Positions 17,483 to 27,405 are shown, counted from the first letter of the stretch. The stretch is DNA of 64,000 nt from Thecamonas trahens ATCC 50062 (GCF_000142905.1 NW_013657629.1:116460-180459), one strand, 5' to 3'. Notes: a model not told the origin generated them from the letters alone. Program-made: numbers and translations.

Positions 17483-19678
17483 ATGTCGTCGACGTTTCTA
17501 CTGCGGGCGCGGCGGCGGAGGGAAGAGCATGCTGCGGCGGGAGGGGCCGGCGGTGGCGGCGATGGCGGCGCGAGCGTGCGGGATGCAACGACGGCGTATG
17601 CGTTCTGGAAGCCAGGGACGGCCGGGCCGGGCGCGCACGCGGCGGATCGTGACGATTCGCGGGCGTTGGATCTGGCGGGCGGGGCCATGGGTGGCGATGG
17701 TGGCTCGCGCGGCGGGTTGCCGGTGGACGGCATGCGGGCGCAGGTGTGCTACCTGGTTGAGAGCCATGCTGTGGTCCTGGTGGCTGGCGAGACCGGATCG
17801 GGAAAGTCGACGCGGATTCCGGCGTTCTTGCTCGATGCCGGCTGGGCCAACGGCGGGCGGCGGATCGCGGTGGCCATGCCGCGGCGGCTGGCGGCGGTCG
17901 AGCTGGCCAAGCATGTGGCAGCGATGCGGGGCTCGGCTCTCGGCGGGGAGGTCGGCTACCGCATCCGGTTCGGGTCGATGGTGAGTCGCGAGACGAGATT
18001 GGTCTTTGCCACCGCCGGCTCGCTGCTGAGCGAGAGCCTGGCGGACCCGCTGCTCTCGCGGTACTCGGTGGTGGTGGTCGACGAGGCCCACGATCGGACG
18101 CTCGAGACCGAGATCCTGCTTGCGCTGCTCAAGCGGATCCGCCGCGCGCGGCCGGACTTGCGTCTAGTCATCATCTCAGCAACGCTCGAGGTTGGGCCGC
18201 TGGTGGCATTCTTCTCCGATCCGCGGCCGCACGCCAAGCTCCGCGACGTGACCCTCCTTGTGGTGCCTGGCTCCTCTTATCCAGTCGAGGTGGTGTACGT
18301 GGCGCGGCCGCTGGCCAACTATCAGGCTTACGCGGTGGAGCTTGTCTCGTGGATTCATGCAACGCAGCCAGCCGGTGACGTGCTCATCTTCTGCCCGGGA
18401 CTGGCCGTCATCCGCTCGCTTGTAGCCGCGCTCGAAGACCGGGCGTACGCCGACATGGTGGCCGGCATCCGGCCGGCAGCGGGCAGCGGGGTGCAGATGG
18501 CGATCCACGCGCTGCACGCCAAGCTCGATGTAGCCGGCCAGCGCGCGCTCTTTGAGCGCAAGGCCAACGTTCGGCGGATCATTGTGGCGACCAACGTGGC
18601 CGAGTCTGCGGTGACACTGCCCGGGGTGGTGTACGTCATCGACTCCGGCCTGGTCAAGCGGCCGACGTGCTCGCCGGTGACCGGAGCGACCAAACTGACG
18701 GTGACGGCAGTGTCCAAGGCCGAGGCTGCGCAGCGGGCAGGGCGGGCGGGGCGGACAGCGGCCGGTACGGCGTTTCGGCTCTACACTCGGGCGACTCACG
18801 CCGCGCTGGCACCGCACGCACCACCAGTTGTGCAAACTGCGGATCTAGAGCGGCTTGTCCTGACGCTCGCGCGGCTTGGGGTGGCGCGAGTGAGCGCGAT
18901 GCAGTTTGTGGCGCCGCCGTCGCACGGCCTGGTTCTAGGCGCACAGCGGCGGCTGGTTGAGCTCGGCGCGCTGGAGGCTGGCAACCACGCGCTGACCCAT
19001 GATGGCTTTGTCATGGCCTCGCTTCCGCTGTCGGCGATGGCGGCGCGAGCGCTGCTCGCTGGGAGCGCGCTCGGGTGCGGGATGGAGGTCCTCATGCTCG
19101 TGGCAGTTCTCCAGGTTGAGCCGCTCTTCGCCGGGCGAGCGGCGCGGGTACGTGCCGGGCAGCTGGCGCTCGGCGCGGCCGAGGGCGACTTCCTCACGTA
19201 CATCAACGCCTTTGTGGCGTTCCGCGGTCTGGAGGCCGCTCAGCGAAAGGAGTGGGCCGAGGAGCGCGGGCTCTCTCTGAGGGCGCTTGCGCGAGCCGGC
19301 CAGGTCTTTGACAAGCTGATGGTGGCGGTGAGCCGGGTCGGCATTGCTCTGCCGTCCATCCATGTGGGTGGCGAAGGAGCTGCGGCGATGGGGCCGGCCG
19401 AGGCCGGGGCGGTTGTTCTTCGGGCGCTCGCCGCCGGGTTTGGCAAGCACAACGCGGCACGTCACGTGGCTGGCAACGTGTACAAGGCCGTGAGCGACGG
19501 GGCAGAGGTTAGCGTCGACTCGCGCTCGGTTGTCGACCTTGTCGAAACCTGGCCACCGCTCATTATGTACGCCGATCGCGAGGCCGAGGCGAGCGGCTCG
19601 GCCGAGATTGTCCGCGAGGTCTCGGCTGTCGAGTCGAGCAGCGTGCTCGAGCAGTTTAACGTTGGAAGGGCTAGTTGA
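17483..19678 (+). CDS. DHX35: DEAH-box RNA helicase, DHX35-like
   Basis: 731 residues. The N-terminal FWKPGTAGPG matches the DHX35 start motif (FWRPGTEGPG in human). Helicase motifs in order: I GETGSGKS (about residue 100), Ia PRRLAAVE, II DEAH (about 200), III SATLE, IV LIFCPG, V TNVAESAVTLPG, VI QRAGRAGR (about 415), then the DEAH winged-helix, ratchet and OB regions ending with VSAVESSSVLEQF, equivalent to DHX35 VTAIESAWLLEL. DHX35 is a spliceosome-associated ATPase. Motif I has Ser-Gly-Lys-Ser instead of the common Cys-Gly-Lys-Ser, and motif VI reads AGRAGR rather than AGRGGR; both occur in helicases. Its stop overlaps the stop of the opposite-strand dipeptidase by 8 bp. Confidence 0.9.
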   Translation: MSSTFLLRARRRREEHAAAGGAGGGGDGGASVRDATTAYAFWKPGTAGPGAHAADRDDSRALDLAGGAMGGDGGSRGGLPVDGMRAQVCYLVESHAVVLVAGETGSGKSTRIPAFLLDAGWANGGRRIAVAMPRRLAAVELAKHVAAMRGSALGGEVGYRIRFGSMVSRETRLVFATAGSLLSESLADPLLSRYSVVVVDEAHDRTLETEILLALLKRIRRARPDLRLVIISATLEVGPLVAFFSDPRPHAKLRDVTLLVVPGSSYPVEVVYVARPLANYQAYAVELVSWIHATQPAGDVLIFCPGLAVIRSLVAALEDRAYADMVAGIRPAAGSGVQMAIHALHAKLDVAGQRALFERKANVRRIIVATNVAESAVTLPGVVYVIDSGLVKRPTCSPVTGATKLTVTAVSKAEAAQRAGRAGRTAAGTAFRLYTRATHAALAPHAPPVVQTADLERLVLTLARLGVARVSAMQFVAPPSHGLVLGAQRRLVELGALEAGNHALTHDGFVMASLPLSAMAARALLAGSALGCGMEVLMLVAVLQVEPLFAGRAARVRAGQLALGAAEGDFLTYINAFVAFRGLEAAQRKEWAEERGLSLRALARAGQVFDKLMVAVSRVGIALPSIHVGGEGAAAMGPAEAGAVVLRALAAGFGKHNAARHVAGNVYKAVSDGAEVSVDSRSVVDLVETWPPLIMYADREAEASGSAEIVREVSAVESSSVLEQFNVGRAS

Positions 19679-21040
19679 GAAAGTTGCGGCACGAGTCGTT
19701 AAAGACCGGGGTCAGCTGGTACGACGCCGCTTCGTCTGCCTGCAGCTGGGCGGCGACGCGCTCGGTGGCAGCAAGGACGCGGAGAAGGTTGCCCGAGAGG
19801 ATGGCGTTGATGTTGTCGTCAGAGACGCCGCGGCGGATGAGCTCGGCGAAGAGATCCGGGTAGTCTGCCGGGGTGGCGAGGCCGGCCGGCAGAGTCTCGA
19901 CGCCGTCAAAGTCGGAGCCAATGCAGACATGGTCGTAGCCAATGCGGTTGCCGATGTACATGATGTGGTCGACGACGTTGGAGAGCGAGGCGTTGACGCC
20001 GCCGGGGACGAGGAAGCCCGGGACAAAGGTGACGCAGACGACGCCGCCGCCCTCGGGGCGCTGGGCAGGCGGTCGAGGATCGAGTCGGGAACGTTGCGCG
20101 GCACGTCGCAGAGGGCGCGGGCGTTCGAGTGCGAGAAGATGGGCGGAGCACGAGTGACATCTAGGGCGTCCGACATGGTCTCGACTGAGGTATGGGAGAG
20201 GTCGACCATCATGCCCATGCGGTTCATCTCGGCGACGACGTTGCGGCCAAACTCGGAGAGGCCGACGTTGGTCGGCCCAGAGATGGGGCAGCACGAGCCG
20301 GCCCACGGCGCGGCAGGATCGCCTGCGTTGCAGTTGTGAGTGAGGGTCATGTAGCGGACGCCGAGGGCGTGAAACTGGCGTAGGGCCATGACCGACGAGT
20401 CGATCTGGTGGCCGCCCTCCATGCCCATGAGCGAGGCGATGTGGCCGCGAGCAAAGAGCGAGCTGACCTCTGCAGCGTTGCTAGCCATGGCCAGAGTCTC
20501 CGGGTATTTGCGGGCAAGGGCGTTGACGGTGTCGATGGCCTCGAGGGTCTGGCGGACAGCGTCCTTGTACTGCGAGGCGCAGGCGGTGTAGACGGACCAC
20601 AGCTGAGCGCCAAGCTCGCCCTCCCGCATGCGCGGAATGTCTGTCTGATACGCCGGCGAGGTGACGGTAAGATCGACAGCGTTGACGTCGAGCTTGGCCT
20701 TGTTGCGGATCTCCCACGGCAGATCGTTGTGGGCGTCGAGGAGCGGAGTGTGGCGCATGAGAAAGCGGGCGCGAGCGAGCGGCTCAGCCGGAGCTGGCCC
20801 AGGATCAGCACCATGACCAGCATCATTCTTCTTGTTCTTTGCCGCCGAGACCAGAGCAGCAATGCCCGCAGTGCCTGCAGCGAGGAGGACCATGACCAGG
20901 AGGCCTACCAGGATGTGGCCACGCCACCGTCGCCATGGGGTCAGCCGGCTGCTAGCCACCTGTCCGCCGGCCCCGCTCCCGTCCTCACGCAAAAGTGCCG
21001 ATGACGGACTCCCATGAGGCTTGGTGAGGGCAACCTCCAT
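19671..21040 (-). CDS. Membrane dipeptidase (renal dipeptidase family M19), with one -1 frameshift
   Basis: Zinc dipeptidase of family M19. It starts at the ATG at 21040 with a short cytosolic segment, a single signal-anchor helix (GLLVMVLLAAGTAGIAALV, about residues 36-55), then the catalytic domain. The metal and active-site motifs are LDAHNDLPW, LMGMEGGHQID, MVDLSHTS and IFSHSNARALCDVPRNVPD in the first frame. After about 20055-20072 the homology continues in the -1 frame with EGGGVVCVTFVPGFL and IGSDFDG, ending at 19671 in NFLN. One extra C in the C4 run there would join both frames. About 455 residues in total. Most likely a draft-sequence error, less likely a pseudogene. The type II topology differs from the GPI-anchored animal enzyme. 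Confidence 0.85.
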
Positions 21041-21625
21041 GTTGTGTGGGCTGGGGAGGAGTGTGGGTGAGGTTGGCAGGGTCAGGTGGCGGGGCTGTCG
21101 CAGGGGGCAGTCACGAGGGATTTGGCGGGGTGAAGGGGGGGGGGATGGAGATGGGGACATGGTGGCATAGATCGGGGTGGGGGAAGGAGTGTGGGGGGGG
21201 GGATGGAGATGGGGGATGGAGATGGGGGTATGGATCGAGAGGGATCCATGTGTGTGCTTGTGTGTGTGCTTGTGTGTGTGTGTGTGTGTGTGCTTGTGTG
21301 TGTGCAGGGTGATGCTGGTGGATGGCGTTGAAGATGGCGTTGTCAATGGACGGACCACAGCAGAGCCGTTGAGAGCTCCTGTGTTCCAGATCACGTGCTG
21401 AAGAGTTGTTGCATGGAGTTTAGCAGAAAGGCATCATACAGGAGACCGCAGTGTGCCGCCTGCCGTGGGATTGTGCGCCTGTCCCAAATGGTGCAAACCT
21501 CTGATCTCATGACGGCGGGAAGACCCCCCTCACCCTGCCTGTCCCCCCCCCCCCCCCCTTTCCTTCCCCCTCACACCTCACCTCACCCTCTCTCTTTCTC
21601 CCCCTCCAGAGGTCCATACACCTCC
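21041..21625. other. Divergent intergenic region with (GT)n and C-rich tract
   Basis: 585 bp between the divergent dipeptidase and two-pore channel genes. It holds G/A-rich repeats (21120-21240), a (TG)n microsatellite at about 21247-21305, and a C/T-rich tract (21541-21608) ending in CTCCAG, which could be the 3' end of a 5'-UTR intron of the channel gene. No coding gene supported. Confidence 0.55.
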
Positions 21626-24600
21626 ATGTCGTCTGTGTCTCCCTCAGACGTGGAGCTGCAGTGCGCAGCGTCAGGAGTCTCGGCTGTCTCGGCTGGCTAC
21701 TCATCGGGCACATGGTCGGCGTCGACGAGCGGAGGCATGACAGATGGTGGTGGTGGAGATGGAGACCAAGGCTGTCATGCTGATGGAGGTGCCGCAGCAG
21801 TAGATGGAGAAGCTGGCCGACATGGCACTGGAGATGGACATCCTGGTCGTCGTTCCGATCTTGCCGTCCCAAGCGACCCAAGTGGCGAGGCATCATTCTC
21901 GACTTCCATCGTCCCCACAGTTCCCAGAGCTGATCTCGATGGCTGCAGTGGTGACTCGGAGTTGCTACCGGCGCTGGTATCAGCTGGTTTGAGCAAGTCC
22001 GGGTCGCAATCAGGATCGAGGTGTGCAGAGGCAACGCCTCCGCCGCCGACCATGCTGGTGGTGCCAGAGACCCGGGCTGGTGACATGGAATGGCTCGGAT
22101 CGGTGACGTTCCAGGGAGCGACGGATGGTGAGGCTGGTCGCAGCAACGACGTGGACCACGGCGACGACTCGCACTGCTCACGCGAGTCGGCACGGTCGCA
22201 TCGTTCGCAGGCGTCGCGGGTCTCGCGGGTCTCACGGGCATCGCACGCGTCGCGGGTCTCACGGACATCGCGGGCATCGCGGGCATCGCGGGCGTCGCGG
22301 GCGTCGTCGCGGCATGAGATGTCGACCACGGCGGCGCAAGTTGGCGACGAGCTGGGGCCGGGCGGCGTGCCCATTCCGTCCAAGCGGCGTGCTCAGGTGA
22401 GCAACTACATGCGCAACCGGTCCAAGGTCTCGCTCCGCGACCTCGACAAGGAGATCATCCGAGAGGCCATGGCGCTCGGCGCCGATATTCACGAGCCCGA
22501 GGTGGAGAATGAGCCTGATCCAGTGGAAGAGGCCGTTGCCGCCGCCGAGGCTGCTGCCGAGGCCGCGGCGGTGGCTAATGCGGCGGCGGCAGCGGCGGCG
22601 GCAGCCTCCGCCACGCACGCCAGTGGCGCGTCCAACGCCTCGGACGAGTCGGTTGTCTCGCAAACGTCGGTAGCATCAGTGGCCGCGTCGCGATCGGCCG
22701 CCGAGGCATCAGTCGCTGCCAGTGCGGCGGCGGCCAACGCACTGGCGGCGAGCGCAGCAGCAGCGGCGGCGGCGGCGGCCAAGGTCGAGGCTGAGCCTGT
22801 CTTGGTCGGCGCAGGCGTCAAGCCAGCCAATGACCGGCAGCGGCGGCGGGCGGCGGCGTTCTGGCAGCAGACCCGGCGGACAGTGACGTCTGAGCTAGAG
22901 CGGATCCAACGGGCGGCTTTGTTTATCGAGGACGCGGTCTCTTCACGGCCAATCAAGGCCACCCGGCTTGGCGCCGGGCCTGTGGCCGCCTATCGGTTCT
23001 ACCACAACAAGGTGTACCGGTGGATTTTCACCGTTGTGGTCGTCATCCACATGGCGCTGGCATTCTTTGAGGCGCCGCAGGCCGGGGCCGAGCCTGCGGT
23101 CGGGGCGAGAGCGCGAAGCGGGCTGCTGGGCATCGAGCTTGCGTGCGTGTGTGTGTACTGGCTTGATACGCTGCTCTCACTCTACGCACTAGGCATCCGG
23201 CAGTACGCGCAGTCGTGGTGGCACCTGTTCCACGCGACAGTGGTGGTGCTGATGGCGATCGACGTCATCGCTGCGCTCGCCGGAGCGTCGGTCCGGTTCA
23301 CGCGCGTCGTCCGATGGGTCCCACTTGTCCTCAACACGGTCTCGCTCAAGCACCTCTTGTACTGCACCTTCCACACTGTGGCCAAGCTCTACGACATGAT
23401 GGTCATCATGTGTGTGCTTTTAGTCTCGTTTGCCATTGTGGGCGTGCAGATGTTCGGCGTCAACACGGTCTCACCGTCGGCGCTCGGAACAGGCAACTCG
23501 AACCCGTACCGCGACGAGGCGACCGGCAAGCCGCTCGACGGCAATTTTGACAACATGGGCGAGGCGCTGCTCTCGCTGCTGGTCCTTCTCTCGACGGAAA
23601 ACTACCCAGATATCATGTACCCGGCACTGACCACGTCGCCGGCGTATGCCATCTTCTTCATTCTCTTCATCCTCATCGGCATCTTTTTGCTCTTCTCGGT
23701 CCTCACGGCCATCATTTTTGACACGTACAAGGAGATCCACGAGGTGCGTGTCATTGCGGCACGAGTGGAGGAGCGCAAGGGCCTCATTGCAGCCTTCCAG
23801 ATCCTCGACAAGAACCGGACCGGGTACCTCCACACCAACCAGTGGGTGGCACTCATGGCCGAGTGGCAGCCGTCGATGTCAATGGAGCGAGCATGCTTTC
23901 TGTTCAAGACCATGGACCACGACGGTGACAATACCATCGATCTGCTCGAGTTCTTTGACATTCTCGAGATCATGCGGTACGAAATCGAGGAAATGGCGTT
24001 GGTGACCGAAGAGACGTGGTGGTCGCGGCTCGGTGCGCGGCGGGTCCGAGTTGTGGGCGAGTTTATCGAGTCCAAGGCCTTTATATGGACCATTAACGCT
24101 TGTATCTTTATTAACGTCTTTATCCTCTGCCTCTACCGGTCGTCGATGTCGCAGGACGAGCTCGCGGTCTACGAGTTTCTGGACTACATCTTTATCGGCG
24201 TCTTTTCTTTTGAGCAGGTGGTCAAGGTTGTTGGGCTGGGGCGGACCGAGTACTGGATTGATGTGTGGAACCGTTTCGACCTCACGATTGTGGTCTTTTC
24301 GCTCGTCGCTGTCGGCTTGCAGGTAGCGTCGAACGTGGAAAAGTCGGCCGGCTCGATCTTGGTCTCGCTCCGGATTCTGCGGCTGTTCCGGACGCTGCGG
24401 ACGGTGAGGCTGCTGAACACTGCCCGGCAGTTTGAAACGCTCATGGCGACATTTCTGCACCTTGGCTACGTGGTGCTTCCGATCACGGCCTGCGTTGTTG
24501 TTGCCTTTTACTCATACGCTATCCTGGGCATGGAGCTGTTTGGCGGCAAGATGTCGCCGTCAGTGGTTGCCAGCGCCGACCCGTACACCGACTTTGGCAC

Positions 24601-26368
24601 GTTTCCAAGGACGCTTCTTGCGCTTTTCCAGCTGTTTACCACCTCCAACTGGCACGAGATCATGTACACCGCGCGAGAGGGCGCCGGCAAAGTGTCTGCG
24701 CTGTACTTTGTCTCGTTCTTCATTGTCATGATCCTGCTATTCAACAACATCCTGCTCGCCATTGTCTTTGAGATCTTCACCTTTCAACGGACCATGGTGG
24801 AGCAGGAGGAGCGGAAGAAGGCGCGGGTGGCGTTTATGGACAAGGCGTTTCACGTCAAGCAGACCGGGCGGACGTGGGACCGCGACCTGGTCACCTCGTC
24901 ACTGGCAGGTTTGCGGCAGCAAGAGCTGCGGCTGCTCGCCGAGTCGACCAATGTCGACTGGGACCACATCCGCGAGCGGCAGGCATCAAAGCGCGAGCGG
25001 TTGCTTGGCCGTGACGCTGCGCAGCAGCTCGGCAGCCCGTTGGGCATGGGCTCGGGCGGCTCGGCCGCGCCGCTGTCGCCAGCCTCGGACGGCGACGATG
25101 ACGAGGCGCGGGTACTGGCAACGTTCAAGACGGCGGTGTCGAACGTGGCCAAGACCGACGCGGCCGAGCAGGCGCATCTGCGTGAGATGGCAGCCATTAT
25201 TGTGGCCAAACGCCACGCGCAGCGTGCTGCCGCGCAGCTGCGCTCGCGGCGCGGGACCGCTACTAGCACCACCATCCGAGTCGGCTCGCCGGGCTCGTAC
25301 GAGGCCTCGCTCAAGTCGACAGGCAACACCGCGAGCTCATCGCGCGGCTTCCCTACCTTTGGATTTCTTCGCAAGCTCGGCGTCGTCCCGGGCCTCCGGT
25401 CTGTGTCGTCATCATCGTCGTCATCGTCGTTTTCGACTTCTGCGTCGCGGTCGGGGTCGCGATCGGGGTCGGTGTCAGGAACAGTGCCAGAGTCCGGCTC
25501 GGGCTTGAGCTCGGACTCGGGCTCTAGCATCAGCCGGTCATCGCGGTCGAGCGACTCGTTCATCTCTGCCGCTTCGTTCCGCGATCCGTACGAGGTTCTG
25601 CACAACCTGCTCATCCGGCGACAGCTGGGGCTTGTCTCGCCGCCGTCGTCTCTGGCCATGTCTGCGCCGGAGTTTGCACCGCGCGGGCGAGGGCTAGCAA
25701 GCGTGACCCAGGAGGTGGACGAAGTTGTGCGTATTCTGTCGCAGTCGCGATCACGGTCGCGGTCACGGTCGCGGTCGCGGTCGCGGTCTGCGTGGTCGGG
25801 CTCGCGATCGGGCTCGCGATCGGGCTCAAAGTCATGGTCGTCGGTGAACATGATAGAAGGGAACGTGCGACCTGCAACGCATGGCCACGTTCGTATGCTG
25901 CACATTTCGTCGTCGACAACGTATGATGATGACGAGCCACCGGCGCGGACAGCATCGTTGCTGTCAGCGGCCGAGGCCGAGGCCGAGGCAATAGCAGAAG
26001 CCAAGGCCAAAAAGGTCAAGGCCAAGGCCCAAGCCAAGAAGGTCAAGATGATGAACAGGGCCAAGACAAAGAAGGCCAAGACTAAGGCCAGGACCAAGGC
26101 CAAGGCCAAGGCCAGGAAGGCCAGGACCGAGACCAAGGCAGCGGCCAAGGCAGAGGCTGAGACCGGGTCACGGCATCGAAAGCGGATCGGACGGAAGCGG
26201 ATCCGGCGCGAGCAGCCAGCTCCGGTTGGCACCGGTGATACGAGCTCGCCGGAGAGGCGCAGGGTGGGCACGCTGCAGAGCTTCGGCGACAAAAGTCTGC
26301 CCGGATACGCCGAAGTTGTGTCGCCGCAGCCGGCGGCGGCGTTTGCGGGCAACTATGGTGCGAGTTGA
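21626..26368 (+). CDS. Two-domain voltage-gated cation channel (two-pore channel, TPC-like) with EF-hand linker
   Basis: 1580 residues from the ATG at 21626. Residues 1-450 are low-complexity (SRASRAS and Ala repeats). Domain I spans about 455-710, with pore loop LLVLLSTENYPDIMYPA near 650, like the animal TPC pore. The linker carries EF-hand-like units, the clearest DHDGDNTIDLLEF near 763, matching plant TPC1. Domain II spans about 812-1055, with a strong S4 (SLRILRLFRTLRTVRLLN, near 915) and pore loop LFQLFTTSNWHEIMYT near 1000. Domain I S4 has few arginines. The last 500 residues are Ser/Arg repeats followed by a Lys/Ala-rich stretch (about 1455-1515). TPCs conduct Na+ or Ca2+ across endolysosomal or vacuolar membranes. 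The family is clear; ion selectivity is not. Confidence 0.85.
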   Translation: MSSVSPSDVELQCAASGVSAVSAGYSSGTWSASTSGGMTDGGGGDGDQGCHADGGAAAVDGEAGRHGTGDGHPGRRSDLAVPSDPSGEASFSTSIVPTVPRADLDGCSGDSELLPALVSAGLSKSGSQSGSRCAEATPPPPTMLVVPETRAGDMEWLGSVTFQGATDGEAGRSNDVDHGDDSHCSRESARSHRSQASRVSRVSRASHASRVSRTSRASRASRASRASSRHEMSTTAAQVGDELGPGGVPIPSKRRAQVSNYMRNRSKVSLRDLDKEIIREAMALGADIHEPEVENEPDPVEEAVAAAEAAAEAAAVANAAAAAAAAASATHASGASNASDESVVSQTSVASVAASRSAAEASVAASAAAANALAASAAAAAAAAAKVEAEPVLVGAGVKPANDRQRRRAAAFWQQTRRTVTSELERIQRAALFIEDAVSSRPIKATRLGAGPVAAYRFYHNKVYRWIFTVVVVIHMALAFFEAPQAGAEPAVGARARSGLLGIELACVCVYWLDTLLSLYALGIRQYAQSWWHLFHATVVVLMAIDVIAALAGASVRFTRVVRWVPLVLNTVSLKHLLYCTFHTVAKLYDMMVIMCVLLVSFAIVGVQMFGVNTVSPSALGTGNSNPYRDEATGKPLDGNFDNMGEALLSLLVLLSTENYPDIMYPALTTSPAYAIFFILFILIGIFLLFSVLTAIIFDTYKEIHEVRVIAARVEERKGLIAAFQILDKNRTGYLHTNQWVALMAEWQPSMSMERACFLFKTMDHDGDNTIDLLEFFDILEIMRYEIEEMALVTEETWWSRLGARRVRVVGEFIESKAFIWTINACIFINVFILCLYRSSMSQDELAVYEFLDYIFIGVFSFEQVVKVVGLGRTEYWIDVWNRFDLTIVVFSLVAVGLQVASNVEKSAGSILVSLRILRLFRTLRTVRLLNTARQFETLMATFLHLGYVVLPITACVVVAFYSYAILGMELFGGKMSPSVVASADPYTDFGTFPRTLLALFQLFTTSNWHEIMYTAREGAGKVSALYFVSFFIVMILLFNNILLAIVFEIFTFQRTMVEQEERKKARVAFMDKAFHVKQTGRTWDRDLVTSSLAGLRQQELRLLAESTNVDWDHIRERQASKRERLLGRDAAQQLGSPLGMGSGGSAAPLSPASDGDDDEARVLATFKTAVSNVAKTDAAEQAHLREMAAIIVAKRHAQRAAAQLRSRRGTATSTTIRVGSPGSYEASLKSTGNTASSSRGFPTFGFLRKLGVVPGLRSVSSSSSSSSFSTSASRSGSRSGSVSGTVPESGSGLSSDSGSSISRSSRSSDSFISAASFRDPYEVLHNLLIRRQLGLVSPPSSLAMSAPEFAPRGRGLASVTQEVDEVVRILSQSRSRSRSRSRSRSRSAWSGSRSGSRSGSKSWSSVNMIEGNVRPATHGHVRMLHISSSTTYDDDEPPARTASLLSAAEAEAEAIAEAKAKKVKAKAQAKKVKMMNRAKTKKAKTKARTKAKAKARKARTETKAAAKAEAETGSRHRKRIGRKRIRREQPAPVGTGDTSSPERRRVGTLQSFGDKSLPGYAEVVSPQPAAAFAGNYGAS

Positions 26369-26418
26369 GACGGTTTACCAAGAGATGACGGGGAGTGTGC
26401 GAGCGAGTGGTGGCACTT

Positions 26419-27405
26419 CTACTTCTTGGACTTCTTCTTGCTGCCCTTCTTGACCTTGACCTTCTTGGTCTTCTTGGTCGACTTCTTGACGCGCTTCTTG
26501 ACCTTCTTCTTGCCAGACGGCTCCGAGTCCGTGTTGGAGTCTGAATCATCGTCGCTGTTCGAGGGGTTGTCGGACGAGGAAGTGGCGGTCTTCTTGGACT
26601 TCTTGGTCCGCTTCTTGACCTTCTTGGCCTTGCCCTTCTTGGCCTTTCCCTTCTTCTTGGTCTTCTTGGCCTTCTTGGCCTTCTTGCTCTTGCTCTTGCT
26701 CTTGCCGACGTCGGCGTCATCGTCATCGTCGTAGCAGTCGAGCTCGGACGAGAGCGAGATGGAGCGCTCGATCTCGGCCGGGAGGGCCTCTGCGAGGGCC
26801 TCAAAGTAGTCGAGGACGCCGCGGATCTCCTTGCGGTCGGCCGAGGCGGTAAACTCCTTGTAGGAGATTTCGCCGTTGCCCGAGGTGTCGATCTTGTCAA
26901 AGATGCGGGCGGCGGCCTTGGTGATGCGCTTCTCCTCCTTGACAGTCAGGTCGCAGGCCGGAGTGCCCTTGCCGGCGGTGCCCGGCAGGGCGTAGTTGGT
27001 CTGCTTGATGACGCGGCCGACAGCGAGCATGAGAGTGGTAAGCTCCTCCAGCTCGAGGGTACCAGACGAGTTGCGGTCGTAGACGCGGAAGCAGAACTCG
27101 ATCTTCTTGCGGCGCTCGGGCCGCGAAACCAGAGCCGAGTAGATGGCAAAGAGCTTGTAGTCGAACCAGTCCTCGTTGTCCGAGTCAAACTGGGCAAACA
27201 AGTTTGCCGAGACCTTGTTCGAGCCATCGATGCCGATGGCCTCCACCACAGCATCCCACGACTCACGCGAGATGCCGTGCTCCTTGCGTGCCACCCGCCG
27301 CAGGCGGTCCTTCATGCGAATAAAGTCAGCCCGAGCAAACGGCGACTTGCTCATCTTCTTGAGCTCCCTCTTCGAGGGGATATCAAACGAGATAGACGCA
27401 CCCAT
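26419..27405 (-). CDS. EF-hand protein with N-myristoylation signal and lysine-rich tail
   Basis: 328 residues. The start MGASISF fits an N-myristoylation site. A calcineurin-B/recoverin-like EF-hand region follows: a degenerate hand near FDSDNEDWFDYKLF, a canonical hand YDRNSSGTLELEEL (about 128-141), and another, DKIDTSGNGEISYKEF (about 187-202). After an acidic stretch (YDDDDDADVG) the last 100 residues are long KKAKK/TKKSKK repeats around a Ser/Asp-rich acidic island. The fold indicates a Ca2+ sensor at membranes; the tail may bind acidic lipids, nucleic acid or microtubules. It is convergent with the two-pore channel, stops 50 bp apart, and both proteins end in Lys-rich tails. Function unknown. 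Confidence 0.75.
   Translation of the reverse strand: MGASISFDIPSKRELKKMSKSPFARADFIRMKDRLRRVARKEHGISRESWDAVVEAIGIDGSNKVSANLFAQFDSDNEDWFDYKLFAIYSALVSRPERRKKIEFCFRVYDRNSSGTLELEELTTLMLAVGRVIKQTNYALPGTAGKGTPACDLTVKEEKRITKAAARIFDKIDTSGNGEISYKEFTASADRKEIRGVLDYFEALAEALPAEIERSISLSSELDCYDDDDDADVGKSKSKSKKAKKAKKTKKKGKAKKGKAKKVKKRTKKSKKTATSSSDNPSNSDDDSDSNTDSEPSGKKKVKKRVKKSTKKTKKVKVKKGSKKKSKK

Noticed and set aside
20050..20080. Programmed -1 ribosomal frameshift in the dipeptidase
   Set aside because: No X XXY YYZ slippery heptamer at the switch. A single missing C is simpler, and the same type of defect occurs in two other genes.
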